DNA of 10,379 nt from Actinomycetes bacterium (GTDB lineage Bacteria; Actinomycetota; CALGFH01), in NCBI GenBank assembly GCA_030152105.1, contig JASLIH010000419.1:1-10379 (forward strand). Direction: 5' to 3'. Below the pieces are notes generated by a model. The model did no database searches. It was not told the DNA's origin and worked only from the letters and a program-made list of their open reading frames with translations. Shown here piece by piece: positions 1 through 6,200 of this stretch (the stretch's first letter is position 1; each line of letters begins with the position of its first letter). The position numbers were made by a program, and so were the translations under genes.

Positions 1-443
1 CCATCCGCCGGCAACTCCCACCCGACGCCAACCCGGAAGTCCTCGTCTTCACCGGCCCGGGCGGCGGCAACGGGGTTCCCGCCGGCGCACGGACGATGCT
101 GTCGCGCTACAACTTCCGCCGCGTCTACCAGCGCGCGGTCGCCCGCGCTGGCCAGGACCTTGCCGCCGTCGATCCGCACGGTCCCCACGACCTGCGCCAC
201 ACCTTCTCGACCTGGCTGGAGGACGCCGGCATCCCCGCGCGGGTGATCGACGAGCTGATGGGCCACGAGCGGAGCCACCGCGGCGACCTCGAGGGCGGAA
301 GTCGCATCGGTGCACGCTATCGCCACACCACCCCGGAGATGGCCGTCCGCGTGGCCGCCGCGATCCAGCAACGGCTCGAGGTTGCGGTCCAGGTGGCGGA
401 AGCGGTCCTGGAGATGGACGGCTCCGGCGGCCGCGTGTTCTAG
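1..443 (+). CDS. Tyrosine recombinase (phage/ICE-type integrase), C-terminal part, 5' end outside window
   Basis: This is the catalytic C-terminal part of a site-specific tyrosine recombinase, which would integrate or excise a mobile element by cutting DNA with a Tyr nucleophile. The open frame runs from base 3 to the TAG at 441-443 (146 visible residues) and is cut by the window edge, so a Met at 96 is internal and not the start. Visible motifs are the box II HxxR (His-Asp-Leu-Arg at 186-197), the later Gly-His (His codon 264-266) and the catalytic Tyr (codon 318-320, context ARYRHTTPEM). The first catalytic Arg and the beta-hairpin Lys lie upstream and cannot be checked. His and Tyr are 18 residues apart, against about 9 in XerC/XerD, because of a short charged Gly-rich insertion. 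The gene reads towards the 3' end of a tRNA-Val gene 97 bases downstream, the usual position of an element's integrase beside its attachment site. The family is clear; whether the full gene is intact is unknown. Confidence 0.9.
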   Translation, partial: IRRQLPPDANPEVLVFTGPGGGNGVPAGARTMLSRYNFRRVYQRAVARAGQDLAAVDPHGPHDLRHTFSTWLEDAGIPARVIDELMGHERSHRGDLEGGSRIGARYRHTTPEMAVRVAAAIQQRLEVAVQVAEAVLEMDGSGGRVF

Positions 444-480
444 ACCCCACCCAGAGGTGTGATGTCTCGCCACTCACCAT

Positions 481-504
481 GATTTGCTGACAGATTTGCT
501 GACA
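481..504. repeat. Perfect 12-bp tandem direct repeat (2 copies) between integrase and tRNA
   Basis: GATTTGCTGACA occurs twice head to tail (481-492 and 493-504) with no mismatch, in the 97-base spacer between the integrase stop and the tRNA-Val 3' end. The period-12 match extends only one further base. Short direct repeats beside an integrase gene and att site are commonly arm-type binding sites for integrase or binding sites for an excisionase. That role is inferred from position only. The bases just after it (TGAC-N7-GTCA at 500-514) could form a weak hairpin. Confidence 0.75.
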
Positions 505-540
505 GCGAGCGTCACAGCGGGTTGGGGAGGGTGTTTGTGC

Positions 541-615
541 TGGTGGGCGTGACAGGTTTCGAACCTGTGGCCTCTGCCGTGTGAAGGCAGCGCTCTCCCG
601 CTGAGCTACACGCCC
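541..615 (-). tRNA. tRNA-Val, anticodon CAC, with encoded CCA
   Basis: Read on the minus strand this is a complete cloverleaf. The acceptor stem is GGGCGTG (609-615) paired with CACGCCC (545-551), with discriminator A at 544 and an encoded CCA at 541-543. The D-arm is GCTC/GAGC. The anticodon stem CTGCC/GGCAG encloses the loop TTCACAC, giving anticodon CAC (581-583), which decodes the valine codon GUG. The T-arm ACAGG/CCTGT encloses TTCGAAA. All stems pair and there is no intron. The 3' end faces the integrase gene, so the T-arm and acceptor 3' half are the likely attachment core of the neighbouring element. The tRNA appears fully functional, as expected when integration restores the 3' end. 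Confidence 0.97.
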
Positions 616-627
616 GTGGTGGGGGCG

Positions 628-656
628 AGTCTACGGTTCGGTGTGGAGGGTCGCAA
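628..656 (-). promoter_or_regulatory. Probable promoter of the tRNA-Val gene
   Basis: On the minus strand a -35-like TTGCGA (complement of 651-656) is followed after exactly 17 bases by a -10-like TAGACT (complement of 628-633), which fits the actinobacterial TANNNT consensus. The -10 element lies 12 bases before the first tRNA base, leaving a 5' leader of only about 5 nucleotides, typical of tRNA genes. Spacing, position and orientation all agree. Transcription start has not been seen directly. Confidence 0.7.
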
Positions 657-748
657 CGGGCTGGAACTGGGTCGTAAGGGGTGGGCAGTTCTGCGGATGC
701 GTAGGCGGCGGGGAGTTCCTAGGCTTCCGGGGGCTGCGTGGGCGGCCT

Positions 749-753
749 GGAGG
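749..753 (+). promoter_or_regulatory. Shine-Dalgarno site that selects the GTG start at 762
   Basis: GGAGG (within a longer GGAGGGGG run) sits 8 bases before GTG 762. An in-frame GTG at 738 lacks a comparable site, so 762 is preferred as the start of the DnaB-like ATPase gene. Confidence 0.6.
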
Positions 754-761
754 GGGTTGGG

Positions 762-1790
762 GTGGCGACGCCGGGGCAGTCGAGGGTCCATGGACATCGG
801 ATTGTCAGCCTGCGTGGCGTGCTGGAGCAGCTGGACGGCGATGTTCGGGCGGGGCGGGCGAACGGGCTGCGGGGCATTCCGACGGGGTTCAGTCCGCTCG
901 ACTCGTATCTGCATGGTGGGCTTCGGGTGGGTGAGCTGTTCCTGCTGGGCGGGGCGCAGGGGGTTGGCAAGAGCACCTGGGCGTTGCAGTTGGCGCGGCA
1001 CGTGGCGGCTGGTGGGCATGGGCGGGCGCTGTATGTCTGCTATGAGCACTCCGAGGAGTTCCTGCTCGAGCGGCTGATCGCGATGGAGAGCGCGATGGCC
1101 GGCGCCGAGGCGCCGATCAGCGTTGGTGACCTGCGCAATCTGCTGGCGAGTGGCGCCGCGGCTGGGGACGAGGGGCATGGGATCGGGGACCTGCTGGGCA
1201 AGGTCGGGCAGGCCGAGCCGGTGCTGCGGCGGCTGGCGGAGTACGAGGAGCGGCTGTTCCTGGTCAAGGCGGGGGCCATGACCACGGTGGAGGCGATCGG
1301 GAGCCTGGCCAGGGCCTGTCCGGGGTCGGGCCCGCTGGTGGTGATCGTGGACTACCTGCAGAAGGTGGCCGTCTACCCCGACCCGCTGGGTGAGGAGGAG
1401 CAGGTCCGGCGGAGTGTCGAGGGGCTCAAGGAGCTGGCCATGAGCCAGTCGGTGGCGGTGGTGGCCGTGGTCGCCGCCGACGCCGAGGGTGTGAAGGCGC
1501 AGCGGATGCGGATCCATCACATGCGGGGCGACACCGCGCTGGCCTACGAGGCGGACGTGGTGCTGATCTTGAACGACAAGCACCGGGCGGTGGCGCGCCA
1601 TCATGTCGTCTACCAGCCCAACGTGGCCGAGGCCTTCCACAACTGGGTGGTGTTCTCGCTCGAGAAGAACCGTGGCGGGGTGGTCGGGGTCGACTTCGAG
1701 CTCCGCAAACGGTTCGCGCACGCCTGCTTCGACCCGATGGGCGGGTTCCTGAGCGAGCAGCTGGTGGACGGCCGGCTGTATCTGACCTGA
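762..1790 (+). CDS. DnaB-like helicase C-terminal (RecA-fold) ATPase, stand-alone
   Basis: The product is a RecA-superfamily ATPase that resembles only the C-terminal motor domain of replicative helicase DnaB. Starting from GTG 762 (342 aa; GTG 738 would give 350), the DnaB-like entry motif GIPTGFSPLDSYLHGGL is at residues 38-54 and Walker A GAQGVGKS at 64-71. The DnaB-type catalytic Glu follows at 95 (YVCYEHSEEF, matching the SLEMS region of DnaB). Walker B is VVIVD at 193-197, followed by YLQ as in DnaB, and a basic SLEKNRGG stretch lies near 299-306. The N-terminal primase-interacting domain of DnaB is absent, and full DnaB is about 450 residues. KaiC or RadA relatives are less likely, because no zinc finger or duplicated domain is seen. 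The next gene begins 4 bases after this stop, implying co-translation with a membrane protein. Actual helicase activity is not shown by the sequence; it could be an ATPase acting on DNA or RNA or a regulator. Confidence 0.82.
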   Translation: MATPGQSRVHGHRIVSLRGVLEQLDGDVRAGRANGLRGIPTGFSPLDSYLHGGLRVGELFLLGGAQGVGKSTWALQLARHVAAGGHGRALYVCYEHSEEFLLERLIAMESAMAGAEAPISVGDLRNLLASGAAAGDEGHGIGDLLGKVGQAEPVLRRLAEYEERLFLVKAGAMTTVEAIGSLARACPGSGPLVVIVDYLQKVAVYPDPLGEEEQVRRSVEGLKELAMSQSVAVVAVVAADAEGVKAQRMRIHHMRGDTALAYEADVVLILNDKHRAVARHHVVYQPNVAEAFHNWVVFSLEKNRGGVVGVDFELRKRFAHACFDPMGGFLSEQLVDGRLYLT

Positions 1791-1794
1791 GCCG

Positions 1795-3294
1795 ATGAGG
1801 GCCACAGTCGAGCGGCGGGCACCGGCCCAGGAGGCTGTGGCCGAAGGGACCGGCGCGGGACCGTGGCTGACCCTGCCGCGACTGTGGCTGGTGGTGGTGC
1901 TCGGGGCGATCGGGGTCATGGAGCTGGCCCAGGTGCCGAGCGCGGTCGACCTCGCCTACCACCTCAAGGTCGGCGAGCTGATCGTCGCCGAGCGGGCGGT
2001 GCCGCGGACCGACGTGCTCGCCTGGACGACCGCGGGGCGGCACTGGCTTGACCAGAACTGGGGCGCCCAGCTGGCCCTGTACGGGATCTGGCGGCTGGGC
2101 GGGTTCCCGCTGCTCACGTTGGCCAACGCGCTCTGCACGGTGGCCGCCTGGGGGCTGGTGGCGGCGGCCTGCCGGCGGCGGACGGCCAATCTGCGCCTGA
2201 TCGCCGGGGCGGTGCTCGCCGGGTACGTCGCCGCCGCGGCGGCGTTCTCGGCCCGGCCGCAGATGTTCTCGATGCTGCTGTTCGCCGCCGAGCTCTACCT
2301 CCTGGAGACTGCCAGGACGCGTCCCCGGGTCGCGTTGACGATTCCACTGCTCATGCTGTTGTGGGCCAATCTCCATGGTGCCTTCGTGGTCGGCGTGGGG
2401 CTGCTGGTGATCGAGGTGGCGGCGGCCATCTGGCGACGCGACCGCCCCGGCGCCGTCCGGTACCTGCTGGTCACGGCGGCCAGCCTCGCCGCCCTGCTGG
2501 TCAACCCGTGGGGGGTACGGGTGCTGGGCTACGCGGTCTCGTTCCCGGCCAACCCCACCGTCACCGGGATCGTCGCCGAGTGGGGGCCGGCGACCCTTCG
2601 CCAGCCGGCCGGGGCACTGATCCTGGTCGCGATCGGAGTGCTGGTGGTGGCCCTGGTTCGCGCGCCCTCGCCCGAGCGGGTCCCTGAGCAGCTGCTGCGG
2701 ATGGCGCTGCTGGCCGGGCTCGCCCTGTGGGCGATGCGGGCCGGGGCCTGGTTCGGGCTGGCGCTGCCGGTGGCGCTGTGCGCGCTGGCCCGGCCGGCCC
2801 CGACCCGGCCGGCCGGCGCCGAGCGGGGGGTGCCGGTGCTCAGCGGCCTCGTGCTCGCCGTGCTGGCGGTGGTGCTGGTGATGGCCTCGCCGCCGCTGCG
2901 GCAGGCAATGCCCGGATCGCGGCCGGAGCTGCGCGCCGCCCCGGCGGCCACAGCGACCTGGCTGGCCGCCAACCCGCAACCGGGGCGGATGTTCAACTAC
3001 CAGCCGTGGGGCTCCTACCTGGAGTTCCGCCTCGGGCCACGGGTGCAGGTGGCGTTCGACTCGCGGGTCGAGCTGCCGTCGGCGGGCAGCTGGAGCGACT
3101 ACCACGCCGTCATCACCGGACGGTGGGATGCCGAGCGACTGCTCGACGAGTGGCGGGTCGGGCACGTGGTCGCCAGCCGGCGTGGAACGCCCGCCCTGGT
3201 TGAGCTCCTGGAGGCGTCGGGCCGCTGGCGGCTGGTGTTCTCGAGCGGCGACCAGCGGGTGTACCTGCGGGTCGCGCGGCCCGGTACGACCTAG
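1795..3294 (+). CDS. Polytopic membrane protein, GT-C glycosyltransferase-like
   Basis: This is a 499-residue integral membrane protein with about ten predicted hydrophobic segments (roughly residues 30-47, 105-126, 134-151, 155-171, 181-191, 196-213, 223-237, 273-289, 301-334 and 349-364) and a C-terminal soluble region from about 385. Conserved-looking sites include Asp52 in the first large loop (VDLAYHLKVGE), TD at 72-73, ARPQMFS at 153-159, WANLHG at 190-195, VNPWG at 236-240 and, in the soluble tail, NYQPWGSYLEFRL (401-413) with DSRVEL (422-427). This layout resembles the large family of bacterial GT-C/ArnT-PMT-like proteins of unknown substrate, which would transfer sugar from a polyprenyl-phosphate donor on the outer face of the membrane. 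The transferase activity is inferred, not shown. The ATG lies 4 bases after the upstream stop with no clear Shine-Dalgarno site, suggesting translational coupling. A purine-rich AGGAGG at 1829-1834 is too close to GTG 1837 to support a shorter start. Confidence 0.75.
   Translation: MRATVERRAPAQEAVAEGTGAGPWLTLPRLWLVVVLGAIGVMELAQVPSAVDLAYHLKVGELIVAERAVPRTDVLAWTTAGRHWLDQNWGAQLALYGIWRLGGFPLLTLANALCTVAAWGLVAAACRRRTANLRLIAGAVLAGYVAAAAAFSARPQMFSMLLFAAELYLLETARTRPRVALTIPLLMLLWANLHGAFVVGVGLLVIEVAAAIWRRDRPGAVRYLLVTAASLAALLVNPWGVRVLGYAVSFPANPTVTGIVAEWGPATLRQPAGALILVAIGVLVVALVRAPSPERVPEQLLRMALLAGLALWAMRAGAWFGLALPVALCALARPAPTRPAGAERGVPVLSGLVLAVLAVVLVMASPPLRQAMPGSRPELRAAPAATATWLAANPQPGRMFNYQPWGSYLEFRLGPRVQVAFDSRVELPSAGSWSDYHAVITGRWDAERLLDEWRVGHVVASRRGTPALVELLEASGRWRLVFSSGDQRVYLRVARPGTT
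3291..3294. other. Palindromic CTAG shared as stop codon by two convergent genes
   Basis: The TAG at 3292-3294 ends the plus-strand membrane-protein gene, and the complementary TAG of bases 3293-3291 ends the minus-strand receiver/GAF gene. The two coding regions overlap by exactly this tetranucleotide and leave no room for an intergenic terminator. Confidence 0.9.
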
Positions 3295-6200
3295 TCGTCG
3301 TCCTTCAGCGCTTTGAGCTGGCCCTTGAGGTGGCGCAGGAGCACCGCGGTGCGCAGCGACGCGGCGGCGGCGTCGGCGAAGCCCATCAGCACCTCGATCT
3401 CGGCGTCGGTGAAGACCCCGGTGGGGACGCCGGTCTGGCTGCGGTTGCGACCGGCCATGAGGACCCCGAAGCCGAGCCGCTCGTGCACCAGCGGCACCAT
3501 GACCAGGGTCTCGGACCGGCTGCCGGGGATGCCGGCCAGCGCGCCGCGCACCCGGTCGGTGTCCTCGATCAGGCCGACGCCGGCCCGGAACAGCTCGCGC
3601 ATGACGTCGCGGCTGTACTCGACGCTCAGGCGACGCTCGGCCGGGGTGAGGCCGACCCCGCCGGAGACCTCCATCAACCCCTCGCCGTTGTCGAGCAGCA
3701 GCACGACCACGTCGGCCCGGACTCGCCGGGCCGTCTCGGCGGCGGCGATCTGGGGCAGGTCGCGCTCGTAGAACTCCAGCGGCTGGCCGCCGAGGGCCTC
3801 GGTGACGCTCTCGATCGAGGCGGTGAGCCGGTCGAAGTCGGCCAGCGGCTGGGGCTCGTCGGGGGCCGAGGGCTCGCCCCGGTCGGTCATCTCGGGACGA
3901 CGCGGGGCGGTGAAGCGCAGCAGGCTGCGGGCTCGGCGGCCCCGCTGGCGTCGGTCCGGCGGGTCCTCGTCTGCTGACGGAGCGCCCTCACCGGTGCCGG
4001 GAGGTGCGGACCCGGGCGGGTGTGCCGGGGTTCCCAGGAACGGCCCGGGTGGGGCAGCAGCCGCCTCCGCGGCTGCGAGCAGCGCCTCTGGCCCGTCCGG
4101 GGCGACGCCAAGGGGGCCGCTTCCCGGCCGGGTGCTGGTCTCAGCCGCCTCCGGGTCACGCCCGCCGGCCGCCCCGGTGGCGGGTGCTCCCGGCGGGTCC
4201 GCGGGCTCGGCAGAGGACGGGGCGGCCGAGGGTCGCGACTCGGCGGCCGGCTGCTGGCGGCGAGGTTGGTCGCTCTCCCCCGCCTGGGCGCCACCCGTTG
4301 GGATCGGCCCCGACGGTGGCAAGGTGGGCCAGGCTGGCGTCGGCGGCAGCCCTGTCGTGCGCTGGCGGCGCCCGCCCCCGCGCTTGGGGTCGGCTGCCTT
4401 GCCGGTCGGTGGAGCGGCAGGGTCGCGGGGGGCGCTCGCTGGGGCGGCGGCCGTCTGCACGGCGGCCGGGTCGGCCTCGGCCGTGACGGCTGCTCGGTCG
4501 GGCTCGTCGCCCGCCTCCTCCCTGCCGGTGGCGGCGGCGACGACGTCCCGTGGGTCATCGGGGATCGTCTGTGCGGCCGCGGCTACCGCCGCGGCGGCGG
4601 GAGCGGGCTCCTCCCGCTCCGGCTCGGGCTGGTCCTCGGCGGGGCGGGGTCGCTGAGCCGCCGGGACCTCGGCGCCTGGGTCGGGCTGCGGCGGCGGTTC
4701 CTCTTGCGGGAGAGGTCGGCCGACGGCCGGGGCCGACTCCTCAGCAGCGCCCTGCGCCTCCGCCTCGGATGGTTCGGGTCGGCCGATGGCCGAGGCGGGT
4801 TCGTCAGGTGGAGGCTGCGCTTGGGACTCGGACGGTTCGGTACGGTCAGCCGCCGGACCGGGTTCCTTCTCGGCGGGCCGTGTTTGGGTCTCGGACGGTT
4901 GGGCCCTGTCGACGGTCGGCGCCGGTTCATCGCGCTCGGACGGGGCCCCCGGGGCGGGCGGCTCGGGAACAGTGGCCGCAGCGGGTTCCGGCCGGTCGGG
5001 CTTCGCCTGGGCCTCGAGAGGTTGAGACTGACGGGCGGATGGAGTCGGCTCGTCGCGGGCGGGCTGCGCCTTGCCGACCGGCGTGGCGGGTGGACCGGCG
5101 GCGGGCGCCGGCTTCTCGCCGGCGGGCTGGACCTGGTCCGTTGGCGGGTGCGGTTCTTGGGCGACAGGGGCTTCAGGTTCGCGCCGGGATGGTGGTGGCG
5201 GCTCTGTCGTGCGGCGCGACGCCGAAGGGGATGAGCGCCGCGTGGGTCGAGCGCTGGGCCGGGTCGGGCGGACTGGCCGTTCGGGACGGGATGCCGAACC
5301 GGGGCGCGCCGGGCGGCGGGGTGGTGTGGAAGCTCGCGGCGGAGCGGGGGCACGTTCGGGAGCGGGTGGCGGTGTCGGAGGCGCCTTCTCGGGAGCCGGG
5401 GGGCGTGGGGGAGGTTGCGAACGTGACTCGGTCTGGGGAGGCGCGCCGAGGTCGCCCGGGGCGGATCGGCTCTGGTCGGCGGGGCTTGGCCAGACAGGAG
5501 GGGCGGGTGGTGGCTGCTGGGGGCCCTCGGGTGGGGACGGGGCTGGTTCGAAGGCTGAGACCGACGCTGACCGGAGGTCGGTCGTAGCCTCAGGTTCCAG
5601 GGCCTCGGCCTCGGACCTCCGGCCCCCACGGCGGCCGGTGAGCCGGCGAAACAGGGACGGCCGTTCGGAGCCTGTGGTTCCGGCCGAGGAACCTGTCCTG
5701 GGGGTCGGCCGACCCGGCCCGGGGCCTGTCGGGGTCCCCGTGGCGCGCGAAACGGGGTCCGGGGCGGGTCGCGACGCGGCGGAGCGCTCCTCCGGGGTCG
5801 GTGGGGAGGCTGGCGGGCCCGAAGGCGCGTCCTGGGTCGCGGCTTCTGGCGGGCCGCCGGCGGCCGAAGCGGTGGGGCCGAACGGACCTGCCGCGTCGGC
5901 AGGCGCGCCGGGGTCGGTACCGCCCGGAATGTGCTCGCCGCCGGGCGGGTCCGGCGGGATGGCGGTGGCGGGGCCGTAGCGGCGCCCGCGCCACCGCCAG
6001 GTCGAGGCGTCGGTGCCGGCCTCTCCGGGGGACTCGACCTGTGGCGGGATGGGCCCTGGGCCCGTCGCTGCGGGTCCCTGTTCCCGCGACCCTGAGCCAG
6101 CGGGACCCTGCTCTCGCGAACTCGACGCGGCGGGTCGGGCGGGCTCCGGCGGCCGGGCAGCGGGCGGAACTGGCGGCTCACCGGCGGCTGAGGGCTCCGC

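Noticed and set aside
449..460. Small hairpin CACC-CAGA-GGTG downstream of the integrase as a terminator
   Set aside because: Only a 4-bp stem, with no U-tract on either strand; too weak to call.
49..480. Minus-strand open frame opposite the integrase
   Set aside because: Antisense of the integrase catalytic domain and highly Arg-rich, with no support.
481..504. Tandem repeat as the start of a CRISPR array
   Set aside because: Only two adjacent 12-base copies with no spacers and no cas genes.
697..725. Possible promoter for the DnaB-like gene with -10 TAGGCT at 720-725
   Set aside because: The -10 fits TANNNT, but no -35-like hexamer is found at a suitable distance, so chance is likely.
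606..1919. Minus-strand open frame opposite the DnaB-like gene and overlapping the tRNA
   Set aside because: Composition is His/Gln/Pro/Arg-rich as expected for the antisense of a GC-rich gene, it overlaps the tRNA, and the opposite strand carries clear ATPase motifs.
1426..3165. Minus-strand open frame opposite the membrane-protein gene
   Set aside because: Arg/Gly/Gln-rich antisense artefact. The plus-strand frame shows membrane segments and conserved motifs.
4020..5234. Long open frame (404 codons) on the plus strand opposite the linker
   Set aside because: It lies antisense to the GC-rich low-complexity linker, where stop codons are rare in all frames. It is extremely Arg/Gly-rich and shows no domain. 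The receiver and GAF ends sit in the minus-strand frame instead.
4583..6181. Long open frame (532 codons) on the minus strand in another frame of the linker
   Set aside because: Arg/Pro-rich out-of-frame translation of the same low-complexity DNA, with no recognisable domain or start signal.
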